Assembly: GCF_048771995.1 (NCBI RefSeq)
Contig: NC_133027.1
Coordinates: 9,978,001 to 10,042,000, forward strand
Source of the DNA: Taeniopygia guttata
Lineage: Eukaryota > Chordata > Aves > Passeriformes > Estrildidae
Length of the DNA stretch: 64,000 bases
Direction: 5' to 3'
Shown piece after piece: positions 34,203 through 46,400 of this stretch (positions within the stretch are counted from its first letter, which is position 1; every line of letters starts with the position of its first letter). The position numbers were made by a program, and so were the translations under genes. The notes beneath the pieces are model-generated. The model searched no databases, was not told the origin of the DNA, and saw only the letters and a list, made by a program, of their open reading frames with translations.

Positions 34203-37200
34203 ATCTGTCCTGTTTTCTTTTCCTAGCAATTTAGCCTTAATAGTTTATTTTCATTAGTTTGTACTCTTAAGAATTCCTTTTAAATGTTGGAATTAAGTTT
34301 CACTTATTTATGAATATTAATTCAAGATTAGGTTATCTTGTCCTATACAAAGTCTTTATCAAATGAATGCTATCATTACCAGAATACAAATAAACATTTT
34401 CATGAAAACTGTCTAGCAAACAAGATTAAAAATAGAAGTTAAACATGCCAAAATTATATTTAATCACTGAAATGCATTGCTACATTTCTGAGTAGATGCA
34501 CAATAATACCTTCACTAACACAAGATAGTTTTATTATTTTTAAGATAAACGTTTACAGTACATGCTTACAGCTTAACCTGTAAATCTATATTCATTCTGT
34601 TATGTAGCATTCTATAATAAGATAGTTTTCTCTGTACAATTCCTGTCAGAAACATCATAATAACATCGACCCAAATAATTCCAGTTTTTCTCAGGTGAAA
34701 GGGGAACATACTAACTGCAGGAACTAAAGTGAATTCCTGAAAAACTTCACAAAAATTGATCCCTATTTTTGAACGGAACCCTGGACCAGAAGTGACATTT
34801 AGGCCACACAGAAATCAGGTCCCTTCCCCAGCCTGTCCCACTGCTGCCACGTCTTCCCAATAACCCTGAGGACTGAAGGGCTGTTTGCCCACCTGCCTCT
34901 TTTCTTCTTCTTAATCACAAAAGTGAGGGAAGCACTTTGGTGGTGTGGCACAGCAGAGGACCTGCCCTACTCCTAGGGTACTGGCAAAAGCACATGGAGA
35001 ACAACAGCCAGAAGGAAAACAGGGCACGGTTGCTTGCAGCAGCTGGTGAAAGCCTTGTGAGCTGCCTCCACCTGTTTGCTTTCCCTGGGCCACAGTCGGG
35101 AGTGCAGGGTGGGGCTGGGTGCCTTATCCCTGCCCGCCACTGCTGCTGTCAACACGAGTGAGTGTGAGGCAGATCACCTTTCCACTGCTCTCCCCCACGC
35201 AGGGGTGGGCTGTGCTTCAGCTCACAGTCAGGGCCAGCATGCCGGCAGGGTTTGTCCCTACATGCCCAAAGCACTTCATTTGTGGAGTGGCTTCAGGCTG
35301 CGTGATGGGCTCTGGGCTATCCAAGCTTCCAGCTCTGTGACATTGATCTCCTGGGATAAGCTCAGCCAGGATCAAAGGGGCTCAGCCAGTGTCCATACCA
35401 GTAACTGTCTAGCTTCTCAAAGAGCTAGGACAAGGGGGTAATTTTAATGCTGTTTAACTATAACATCACTTAGACTCTATCAAATATAAAGGAAAAACTA
35501 ATGTTTTCCTGGAAAAGTCAAGTAAGTTATGATAGTCTTTAACATCTCTGCTTTATGAAGTTGCAACAAACATGTATTTTCCAACTAATGCTTCATCTTG
35601 TGCATTTTTACCAGCAGAAAAACTAATGATCTTGGGAAGATAGTGATGTGCTGAGACTAATTCCTCCCATCTGTACACTTTGGTTAAAGCTAAAAATAGA
35701 TATAAGTAAAAGGAAGGATGAAATTGATTAAGCATCTTTTCTTGGCCTTCCAGGGGAAGTATGTATGTGTGGGAGATGGGAACCAGGTTTCCATTCCACT
35801 TGGTAAATTTTCACTTGAGATCGTATGAAGAAAAGAACTGTGCTAAAAGGTTTGGAGGACTCTTCCTGGTCTAGGGATCACAGCTCCTTAATCACCCTTG
35901 TCAATGATGCAGTCAGCATGATGTAACATGGATGTACAGGAATCACTCTTAAGTAGTTTTGTTCTCTTGAATGAAAATTGGATGCATCTACAGATGATGC
36001 CCTCTAATTCTTAGTCCTTAGCCAAAATGAGTGGAAAGGCACCTCTTACTTACACATAAAAACTTCCTGATTTGCAATCCACTAACAGGATGTATTACAA
36101 GGGAAGAAGTTTTCCAGACAAACTGGATTTCCATCTGGAGCCAGCTCAAGCCAGTAGGCAAAGCAAGCTGCAGGGTGTGGTCTCGTGCCTACTTTTCCTG
36201 TGCCAGGGAAATAGGAATTGATTATTCCAATTTGAAGAGCTAATCTGTGCTTCCCACTTGCAAAGCTTTTCATTCCGGGTGTCACAGAGACAGCAAAGGT
36301 ATAGCTGGCTGGGAGTTGGGTTTCTCCCCCAGCAGCTCCCACAAGAAAACAAAGCAATTCTCTTCCATCTCACCCTGCCTTTTCCATTTTTTGCTCCGGA
36401 TGCCGGCTCACCCTTGGGTCCCCACCCCAGCACTGGGGGTGTGGATGCAAAAACAGCTGTTGGGCCATGATAATAGATTAGCTGAAGACAAGGGTCCCAT
36501 ACTAAAAGAGAGGGAGAGCTGACTCACAAAAAGAACTTGAATTTTGTAATGTTTTAAGACACATTGTTTCAGCTCAATGAATTTCTTGTTTTGTTCTGTA
36601 TTTGACTAACTGCCTAGGAAGAAGGATGCATCAGAAATGAGAAGTACTTTAGAAGTCTGTAAAACCTGCAGATATAATTAAAGGTAAGCCCACAGAGGTA
36701 TGAAAACACTGTTATTATTTTTGTAATATGTGCATAACATTGGCACCTAATTTTTAGTATTACAGTGCTCAACCACTTTGTTTATGCTCAGGAAACAAGG
36801 TGGAATTTCCCTTCCTCAGTCTGTGTCTGGCATTCTATACTCACTGTGCTGTGCATTGCTGCTCTGAAGGCATGTTTGGCACAGAAGAAGGTTTGGGTTC
36901 TCTGGGTGGAAATGGGGGCCAGTGGGTATGTCTTCATGCTATAATGATGAGTCAGAACAGAGGTCTGAACTAGCTCTGAGCTAATAATCTGTGCTCCATT
37001 TTGGTATTTAAATGATGTGTCCAGTCATCTTGTTGCTTGTGGTTGGGCCCCCTTGACACTGTGTAAGAACAGGAAATTCTTGTGAGCTTCAGGTGCAGTT
37101 AAGATACAAGAAAAAAAATTATAGCCTAGTGATTACACCAGAAGAGCAGAGATGACTGCAGCTGTCCAAATGTTACCCTAAGCAAAGTCCACTTGATGTC

Positions 37201-39599
37201 AAGGCTGCTAGTTCAGAGCCCTGTCAGAAGAACCTTTGGCAATTGGGAGGATCAGTATGGCAAGAGGTAGAAGGGTGTTAATGAACCTAAGACATTAAAT
37301 TATGTAAGTCAAAGAACGGTTGCAGATTTTTCTTCTTTTCTTCTAATTTATCCTTTGCACTACAGCTTCTCTTTCTGAAGATACAGAGAAGTTCTAGTTC
37401 ACGCAAGTTAAGTTGGTGAAACTTCATGCAAAAAAAATCAAAACTTCTGGATATGTTCTTAGGGTTCTTATAATGTATTTCCCTAGGAGAGAAAAAAAAC
37501 CAAAGCATTCTTCCCACTCTTCCTTGTTCTGATATGGCTGAATTATGTCATCCTAAGTGCGCAAAAAAAACCCCTCTACCTATTATTCAGAGTTCTTGTG
37601 CTTGCTTCCATTGCCTCGGATATTTCTTTAACTTTTCTCCCCCTTTTAGAAATTAGAATGTTTACTCATTACTGCTTAATATATTAAATGAATGACAATT
37701 AATTTGATGCTCAACTCTGAGGTTTCCTTCTTTGTACTGACTATCATATTCAATCTTCAATTCTAAGAGCCATGGCCTGCCTCTATCATGGAGAGTTCCT
37801 GGAACTTAATTCTCCACTAGAAACAAAAATATGCTTCTATTGAGACAGGCAGGCTCTTTTTTTAAAGATAAGCATTGATGCCACTCTGTTGTAAATGAAG
37901 TGAATGTGAATATAAAAACCAGCTGGCATTACTTCTGGCTTTGCTCCCCACAGCTATTCACATTCATTTATGTACATGAGGTGATGCCATTAGTGACTCT
38001 TGTTGTGTTACAATGACAGTCGCTGGTGGCTGTGACTCTGAGGTATGTTTATGAAATTTGTTCAGACCTTAGCCAATTATGAGGGGATGAATGACTAGGG
38101 AACCAAAGTCATCCTGCAAGAGAAACAAATCTCCTCCACCATTATAGCATAGCTTTACTTAGCAAAGCATTCCCAGGAGAGACATTTCTTTCTTGGGACA
38201 AGTTCATGATGATCTGTGCTGCACGCCACTCACTGACATCTCCTCTCGTGCATTTCTTTTAAACATCTTGTTCTTGTAGAATTATTATCTTGCTAATAAA
38301 GTCTACAGGAGCAATGACCATGTGTGCAACTGAATGGCAAGCCAGCATTTTGGAACAGTAGTATAGTAATGATTCATTAAAAAATGGCATTAGTGACAAA
38401 ATTTACTATAATACAATTGTGAATTTTCTGTAGGTGCTAAACTAATGTGCACTAGCTCAGTATGTTATGCCAGTTGCTATCTAGTCCATAAAAAACCCAG
38501 ATTATGTGTCTTTCCTTGAAGAAATTTACAGGTGCACATACAGACCGGGGGAAACAAACGGAAATAATACCACAATTCTGAGGAATAGAGCAGATTGGCC
38601 TTTTCAGCATACTTAGAGGCTGGCTGTTGTCAAATGGGTTTATGGGAATAATACTAGGGCAAGGCCTTTTTGTAACAGTTTTTGTGTTAAATGGGAAATT
38701 TGAAGGATAAGTAACTCAGAAGAGTTCTTCGCACACGATTAAAAGCTTAAAACATATAGTTTTAAACATTAAAACTAGACAATGGATGCAGTTGCATAAT
38801 GTGGGTCAAATGTTTCCATATCAGAAGAGAGGGTTGAGACAAGCTTCGAAAGATTGAGGGAATTCAGCCAACAGTATCAGTACAAGGAGAAGCTGCAGAG
38901 ACTGAACAGGTTAGTGGTCAAAAGCAATAGAACAGAAGATCAGCCCTGACTTAGCACATGAATGGCTGTGGCAGGGAAAGAAAGGCTGTGCTTGTGAAGC
39001 AACGGTGAGGCAAAATCATGCATGAATGGGAAAGTCCCGCTGTAAAAAGAGTCTGCAGCTCCTAAACCCGTTTGGCTGAGGCTCTGGGAACAGATTAGCC
39101 AAGAGGGAGGCTTGGCTCACTGGGGCAGAGTTCTTACTTACTGCAGTAAAACCTCCTATGTGTTATGGTAAAACATGAAATACAAACGAATTCCTACAGC
39201 AATACATCTAGCAGCATGTCTATGGACTGTAGCATTTCAGACTCATTGATTTTATTAATTAAGTCTCGGAATGCAGAACCCAATGCATTGGGTGCCTAGA
39301 TTTGGTATACAGCAGTGATGTGGGAAAGTTAACTTCAGGATGGGATCTGTTCCTGCAAATGCATGAAACGTACATCCAGATCATCATATTTTACGAAGGT
39401 GTAGCTCACAAGGGACATGCTAAGGATATAAAGCACCATTCCAAGGCCCTGCTCTGGCACTGGGACAGCCAGCTCCAATGGCTCCCGAGCTGCAGGGCTG
39501 TCCCTCAGTGAAGGTGTAGGTAGTTAACTGCAACTGTTGTTTTAGAGAACTCAGAGGTTCACACATCACTGACTGCCCCTCTTAAAATGCAGGATGACA

Positions 39600-39700
39600 G
39601 CCAGACTGGGGATTAGAGAGAGGATAGTTAGACTTGGGGTTTGAACTAGAGGGTCATTAAATCTCTTCCAACCTAAAACAACTCTATGCTTCTCTGACTG
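39600..39700 (+). repeat. Possible degraded CR1 tail, forward
   Basis: The phrase 'ggtcattaaatctcttccaa' followed by 'aacaactctatgcttctctg' resembles the CR1 3' terminus (GGTC..TTCCAACC..ATTCTATG). The upstream part is too diverged to confirm. Confidence 0.4.
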
Positions 39701-42103
39701 CAAGGCCAGCAAGGCCATTAAGCAGAAGATCTGAGACAAAGATATTGACTTCTTCCCTGCAGAACAGACCAGCTGCAGCAGAGGGCAGCCAAAGTAGGCT
39801 GCTGATCTGGGGACTCTTTCCAAAGAAGTCATGCCTGTAAATCCTGAGCAAAGGAATCAAATTTGGGTGCTCCCCCGTACTGGGAGTGAAGGATGTCCCA
39901 CACCTTGTTTTAAAAGAGTGCAAGATTTAGCAGGGACCTTCTTTTTTTTTGTAGAGATGGTTTGAAAGTGTCTACCACATCTAGTTGTTTCATTTTCATG
40001 GTAGAACACCTTTGTTTTAATTAATACAGGTTAAATACTTGCTACCTTGATAGATCCAACAGCACTGTTTGTCAAAACTGCTGGGGGACATGAATGTCAT
40101 GGCACAGCAGGATCAATTCTGTTTATGTCCAGAGTTTTAGGTCCTGAAGTTTGTGGCTCTAGAGAATGTAGACTTCTTCATGATTAGGCACTAGCTGAGC
40201 AGGGGTGGTTAGGGCTGCAGCTTTCAGTTTCTCTGAGTGCTCCTCAGTTAAGTGTTTTACCCAGGATGTCAGAGGAAGACTGTGGAGAAAGGCAAAGGCA
40301 TCCAGGCTTGCCATATCCTTGGCTACTGATTTAAACTGTAGACTGTGTATCTGTTTAATATTTTTCATTGAGGATACTTATTCACAGAAAAACAAAGCAT
40401 TACGGTGTTAGAGGAGTTTATCTGAAATGCCTGCAGTGTAAGCAGAGCACAGACAGCTGTTAGCACATCATTAGCAAGATGAATACCTAGGAAAAACATT
40501 TTGTAATGGACTGACATCAAGTAAAACTATCTAAAGCATTAAGTATTTTTAAAGTTTCAACTCAGAACAAAGGTCAGAGAGAAAGTAATTTCTTGAAGTA
40601 TTTTAGCATAGTCAAAAACTTTAGTGCCATTATTAAATTGTGAGATGTGTGGTGGTGGAATTGTTTTATTCTTTAAAAAAAAAAACTTTAGAAAATAATA
40701 AAATAATTGTATTTATCAGATCAAATCCCAAACTGATTGCACTTAAACATTTTTCTGTTTCATGATCAGGTTGGGTTTTTCTGAGAAAAAGCACACTGAG
40801 AAACACATTGATGTCAAAATCATTCAAGCTCATGCTTATCAAATGCATGTTGAGTTCTTTGTGAAGATTTGATGCTTTATACAAACACTGATTAAAATTA
40901 TTGAGGACAAACAGAGTCCCCAGAAGGGTAAGAGCTGGAGAGCTGGTATAATGTAGACCAGCTGCTGTAAGTGTTCAGGATGCCAAGAGCATAACAGGGT
41001 TTCCTTCAGTCCCAGCTGGTCTGCATGAAGGGAAGGGCTGGCTTGGAGGCTGTGCTTAGAGGCCTTCCCTCCTCAGTAAGCACAGGAATTGGCTTTTCAG
41101 CCCTGCAGCCTCCCTGGAGACAGCCCCAGGTGGCAGTGGGATGGGACACTGGGGATCACAGAGATTAGCCACGTGAGTGGCAGCAGGCTGCAGACATCTG
41201 AGTATTTAGCTGACTAGTATTAGACTCAATAAGTCATTTTCATTTCTTGCAGAAATGTTTCTATCTTTATCAGGCGCTGGGAAGTTTTATGTTCTTAACC
41301 ATGTCTATAAATACTGAAAACAGTGAGGATTTTCTCCTTTGAGACATCTCTATTTTTAAGAACGCAGTTGGTAGTCACAGACATCTCATCCACACAAGTG
41401 CTGTGCCAGCAGTAGCACCAGTACAGGTGCTATTCCTGCAGCCCAGCTCTCCTGGAGTCACTGCCACAGGCAGGGCTGGCCTCCTTCCTGCCGGCACATC
41501 CAGGGGGTCAGCAGCAGCGAGTGTGCAGTGCCCACAGGACCCAGAGCCAGGCTTGGCTGAAGGTTTGAGCTGTGGATGGCACCTGCCACTGTTTCCTGCA
41601 ATGGAGTATTCTCTAACCAGGCTCTTAAAGAATGGCTAAAAAGGCAAAATAGGGGATTTTCTTGTGTTTTAAAATGCCACTGACATGCAGAGATCCCTCT
41701 AATTTCTACGGGTGCTGAATATGCAGAATTTATGCTCATATTGAGGTTATCAACACACAGCACTGGCAATGCCTACCAGCACCAGAATTGTATTTACCAA
41801 CAACATCTCCCTGCTGTTCCAGTGAACCCATCTTTAACTCTCTCATGGGAAGGACATAATTGGCTCTTTGCCCAAAATCACCACACAGTAACTATTAGCA
41901 CAGCAGTTAACTAATAAATTAGTAACTGCTGAGATGCATTTTCATTTGGTGCAACACACACATGCAAACACACATCCCATGGGTGGTGTGGTGTGTTACC
42001 AGGGACCACTGGGGACCCCTCAAACAGGCCTCACCTTCCCTTTGCCTCCCAGGCCCCCAGGTGGGTACCACCTCCACTGCCACACTTCCTGAAAAGCCTA
42101 AAA

Positions 42104-42355
42104 TCACAGGATCGCGGAATTGTTAGGGTTGGAAGGGACCTCTGGAGATCATCTAGTCCAGCCCCTGCCAAGGCAGGGTCACAGGAATTTGTCCAGGTGG
42201 GTTTTGAATGGAGATGAAGATCCCTGGGGAGCCTTTTCCAGTGCTCTGCCACTGTCAATTTAAAGTTCTTCCTCATGTTCAGGTGGAACTTCTTGTATTT
42301 TAGTTCACTGCCACTGCTCCTGTGACTGGGCGCCCCTTAGACGTCTGGCACCAGC
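42104..42355 (-). repeat. CR1 LINE 3' part, reverse (outer copy, first piece)
   Basis: The copy begins with 'gttagggttggaagggacct' and 'tggagatcatctagtccagc', then 'gcagggtcacaggaatttgt', typical of the reversed CR1 3' end. It runs to the 'actgggcgccccttagacgt' region and is then interrupted by a forward CR1. Confidence 0.8.
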
Positions 42356-42738
42356 CAGGTGCTTCAGGCTGGAGTAAACTGAGGGGAGACTTCATTTCAG
42401 TCTTCAGCATCCTCATGGGGGAAGTGGAGGGGCAAGCAGCAATCTCTCCTCTCTGGTGACCAGTGACAGGAACCAAGGTAGTGGCTTGAAGCTCAGTCAG
42501 GGGATGTTTAGCTTACATATCAGGGAAAGGTTTTTCACCCAGAGGTTGGCTGGACACTGGAACAGGCTCCCCAGGACAGTGGTCACAGCACCAAGCCTAA
42601 GAGAGTTCAAGAAGCACTTGGACAACATTTTACGGCACATGGTGTGACTCTTGGGACGTCCCGTGCAGGGCCAGGAGGTGGACTTTTTAATCCTGATGGG
42701 TGCCTTCAAACTCAGCAAATTCTATGATTCTGTGATCC
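42356..42738 (+). repeat. CR1 LINE 3' end, forward (inserted in an older CR1)
   Basis: Forward CR1 phrases follow in order: 'gaggggagacttcatttcag', 'gaaaggtttttcacccagag', 'tggctggacactggaacagg', 'gagttcaagaagcacttgga', and finally 'aaattctatgattctgtga' as the 3' tail. Reversed CR1 sequence continues on both sides, so this copy inserted into an existing one and is the younger of the two. Confidence 0.8.
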
Positions 42739-42955
42739 TCTTGGCACCTGCCTTTGACATACTTATATGTATTAATGAGATCCCCTCTCGGTTTCCTCTT
42801 GACTGAACAGGCCCGGCTCCCACAGCGCCCTCTCATACGGGAGATGCTCCTGACCGCACATCATCCTTGTGGCCTCCACTGGACCCTCTCCAGAAGTTCC
42901 CTGTCGTTCTGGCACTGAGGAGCCCAGAGCTGGCGGCAGTAAATGCAGGTGAGCA
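42739..42955 (-). repeat. CR1 LINE, reverse (outer copy, second piece)
   Basis: The reversed CR1 resumes with 'taatgagatcccctctcggt', 'ttgactgaacaggcccggct', 'ggcctccactggaccctctc' and ends with the 'gaggagcccagagctggc' and 'agtaaatgcaggtgagc' region. It directly abuts the CpG island, so the island's outer edge is repeat-derived. Confidence 0.75.
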
Positions 42956-42995
42956 TAAGCACACCAGCCCAGCGGTACTGACGCTGCCGGCGGGC

Positions 42996-42996
42996 A

Positions 42997-43037
<41 letters not shown>
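42996..43037. repeat. (AGGGAC)n hexanucleotide array, about 7 copies
   Basis: Perfect tandem AGGGAC units sit at the upstream edge of the CpG island, just beyond the CR1 end. Such G-run arrays can form quadruplexes and may vary in length. Confidence 0.9.
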
Positions 43038-43199
43038 CCCCCCTCGCCGTGCCCGCTGAGGGGCGGCGGCGGCGCATGCGCGGCGGAAGGGGCCGGGGGC
43101 CGCCGCCTCCTCCCTCCGCCTCCCCGCGGGCCGGGCCGGGGCGCGCAGGCGCGGCGGGGCCGGGGCGGGCAGGGGCGGCGGGGCCGAGCGGCGGCAGCG

Positions 43200-43403
43200 G
43201 CCGGGGGGAGCGGCCGGGAAGGTTCAGCCGCGCTCTCGCTGTCCCTGTCCCTCCGCGCGATGTTGTTGTGAGCCCCGAGCGGGCGGGAGGGGAGGCAGGA
43301 AGGAGCGGCGCCCAGCGGGAGCGGCAGGAGGAGGAGGAAGGGGCCGGTGGGCGGGCAGGCGTGTCCCAGCGGCCGCTCCGGCTCCATCGCCGCCAGCCAG
43401 CCC
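43200..43403 (+). other. Probable untranslated first exon of the plus-strand gene (5' end uncertain)
   Basis: A good donor, CCAGCCC/GTGAGT, occurs at 43403/43404 inside the CpG island. The next well-supported exon (48458) begins at an acceptor two bases before its ATG, which implies an upstream noncoding exon. The start given here is arbitrary within the island. Other GT-containing sites in the island could serve instead. Confidence 0.45.
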
Positions 43404-46400
43404 GTGAGTAGCCCCGGGGGGCCGGCGCCGCGCTGGGAAGGCCGCGGGCGGGCGGAGCGGGCGGGCGGGCCCCCCTTACTCCAGCCCCCTTTTGTCTGCG
43501 GGTTCGGCTGCGCGCCGAGGGAGGGGAGAGGGAGGGGAGGAGGAGGAGGAGGAGGAGGAGGAGGAGGAGGGAGGGGGCCATGTTGTGGCAGGTCACCGGG
43601 CGGCGCGGGGCCTGCGCGGCGGCCTCGCCGCCTTTGTGTCCGCCCGGGAGCGGCGCCGAGGTGGGGACGGAGCGAGCGCCGTGAGGGGCGGCGGCGCCGG
43701 GGGAGCAGGGAGGGAGGGAGGGGCGGGCGGCATTGTGCACTCGGGAGCCGAGCCCGGCCCGGCGGGGCGTGCGGGGCCGCGCTGCTGCCCGGGGCAGCGC
43801 CGGGGCCCGGGGCAGACGGGGGCGGACGCAGCCCCGGGGCTACAATGGACTCGGGCTCGGGGCGAGCGGAGACAGGGGCGGCGCTCGGACCCCACGGGCC
43901 ATTGCGTGGCTGGGATCACACGGGCTTTGTTCGAACGTGCGAAAAACTTGTGGGTTTTTTTAGTGCTGTTAAAGATAATAACCGCTTCCTGAGAGTGCAG
44001 CGAGAAGGCCAAATGCCTTTGGTAGTTGGTGGCACACAGTGAAGCGGTAGGGTTTGATTCCGCTTCAAATCTGCCTGTGCAGACCACAAAAACAAAAAGT
44101 TGAGGGAAATGTCTCCTGTCCTGAGTGGATCGTGCGTACAGAGAACAGTTTGGGGTTAATCTCCGTGGCAGCTATTGTGCAAAGATTTTTGGGTTTTGTT
44201 TTGGTATTGCTTTCTTTCGTGTATTTCCTATGGTCAGATCCTTGTTTCTTTGAGAGAAAATACTTTTGGGATGGTTTATATTCTTCTAGTTTACAGTTTG
44301 TAGCAAGATGGCTTAATACCAAAATGTGCAGCGTGTTTGAGATGTGATAAAGAACCTCTTATCACCTGATTTCGGGATGCTTTTTTCTGAGCAATTAGAT
44401 GTGTATGAGCAATGTGAATCAGTAAAACTGTTAATACGCCTAATATTCCCTACATATGCTACATGTTAACAAAATACTTTGAGGTTTACTTTACTTTCTC
44501 TTTGTTGCATTTCCACTGAGAGATCAGGCCTTCATAGTTTCAGTAAGCTCATGGTGTAGCTCTTCAGGTATGTGGGATATGAATGCATTCGAAATATAAT
44601 TACTATGCCATGTTACCATTTTTACACATAAAGCATAGTTTTGTGTTATATTTAGTCACGTCTAGGTTTAAAACCAGATGTTAACAACAGTTGCAGTTTT
44701 ATTGAGAAGCTGTGGGAAATGCTGCCTGCTTTGCTCAACAACTCTGTGTCAACGCGAGTATAAATATGCTAGGGAAGTGGGAGAAGGAAACTCGCATTAA
44801 AAGGGAAATGCTAATTTAGTGGTGGTGTCGTTTGGGTTATATGGGTGGAAATGACACCAGATCACCTGACAGTTTTCTGAAGTGTTCAGAGTTGAAAATT
44901 TGGAATTTGGCCCAGCAGAATGGTTAGTAGGCAAATGCATGTGAGAAACTGCTTGATAATGCACATTCTGCAGTATATTATGTGGATGTTGTACAAAGGA
45001 AAGTCCACGTTATTTGAATACTCTTTCTGCATTAATAACAATGGTTTGTTTTTTTCCCCTGTAGTATCACTCTGTAGTAATAAATCTTCTGTGTGAGGGA
45101 TGTTGGCACAGTGCTGAGGCGATTGTAATTGTATCTGGTATGTGATTGAGCTAATAGTGCAAGCAGTTGGCTGGAAGAGCTGGGCTTGCCTGTCTTTTTA
45201 TAAGAAGATGCCTCTTGTTATGACAGTGTATATTAAATCTTACAGTGGATTGTGGAGTACACTGAAGGCTTTATGTAGTTGTTTTCCTTGGGTGTTTCTC
45301 TGCAATGTTCTTGGTGGGCCAGATGTTGCAGGTGTGTTAACAGAACGTCAGCTTGCTGAAACTGTGAACTAGATTTGATTTTTTAGCAGCACTTTCTAGT
45401 TCACTTTTAGATATTGCCCCCTCTCCTTCATTTAGTGATACTTGAGTGTGTACTGAATAGTCAGCATGTGTAGAAGCATTCTCCTTGATAATTTAATCTA
45501 TCTTTTTACAGTGGTTTCCAAAATTCCAGAATTGTTAAACTAAGTTTTTTACACAGTAGAAGGTTTGAATTCCTACTTGTATGTCTTCCTGCTTATTTTT
45601 TTGAATGTGGAATTATATGAAAATTAACTGTCTGTTGCACTAAAAAGGAAACCTAAATTCTCTTGGTTGTTAAATTCTATGTTGAGAATCTCCTGTAAAA
45701 TGAGCATTAATACATTGAATTCTCTTTTTACAAAGTTTGATAGAAACTCTACAGAGGAAATACATAAGACAGTAGACATAATGTATAAATGCTTCTCATT
45801 GTGTGTATCGAAAGTGTAGGTGTGTATGAGAGTTATCAATCTTCTTTCTCTTCAAGTAATTTAGGTGAAAATGTTTGCCTCATTTAATTGCAATTTCCCC
45901 ACCCATTACATAACTTTTGTCTTGCTTATTCCACTTAAGCCAATGCCTAGGCCTTTGTCTTGGCAATGAGGAAAGAAATCTTTCCTTTAAAACCTCCTGT
46001 AACAAATAATACCAACTGTGTAGTGTTGCTAGTAATGAAGTTGGAGGCACTTCCCAGTCATGTAGTGGAAAACCATTTAAAATTACATCAAAACATGTAA
46101 AGGATTCAGTTCTAGCTGCTTTGGTGTCATTTCAAACAAGTTATATAAAATTTATACAATGGCTTGCATGCTGAAACTTTACAGCAAGATTTAGTTTGGA
46201 TCTCACTCAGAGTACCTGCTGTGGCTTTTAGAATAGTAGGCAAGAGCTGATATGTGAAATGTTTAGCTTACAAATAAAGGCCACTTATCTCTAAAGATTA
46301 TATTTCATTATTGCTTAACAGATACTTTTTCTAAACATGGTTATTTAAGAGTAGTTGTAGGTATGTAGAAGAAATGCATCAGAAGAGGTTATGACAACCA

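Larger units (their letters stand above)
33886..42100. other. Intergenic region between the two divergent genes
   Basis: No coding exon or RNA gene is recognised. The block is AT-rich with a GC-richer patch at 34.8-35.4 kb, whose open frames on both strands look random. It contains the compound microsatellite at 34104-34202 and a weak forward CR1-like tail at about 39,600-39,700 ('ggtcattaaatctcttccaa'). Distal regulatory elements for either gene could lie here but cannot be seen by eye. Confidence 0.45.
42960..43910 (+). promoter_or_regulatory. CpG island promoter
   Basis: About 950 bp are extremely rich in G, C and CpG, with many GGGCGG/CCGCCC-type Sp1-like boxes, and contrast sharply with AT-rich flanks. 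Downstream sequence carries the coding exon at 48458 on the plus strand, so the island most likely drives that gene. No TATA box is obvious, as expected for a CpG promoter. A GGGACA array (42996-43037) and a GGA array (43536-43570) lie inside. The transcription start cannot be fixed by eye. Confidence 0.85.

Noticed and set aside
34005-34257. Cys/Val and Tyr/Met repeat-containing frames
   Set aside because: These are translations of the TG/TATG/CA microsatellite.
42772-43740. 322-codon open frame on the minus strand
   Set aside because: It spans CR1 and the CpG island. The protein is Pro/Arg/Ala low complexity with Leu and Ser runs from tandem repeats, as expected of GC-rich DNA lacking stop codons.
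43347-44042. 231-codon open frame on the plus strand
   Set aside because: It is mostly Gly/Arg/Glu runs from the GGA array and CpG island, crosses the likely exon 1 donor and has no family resemblance.
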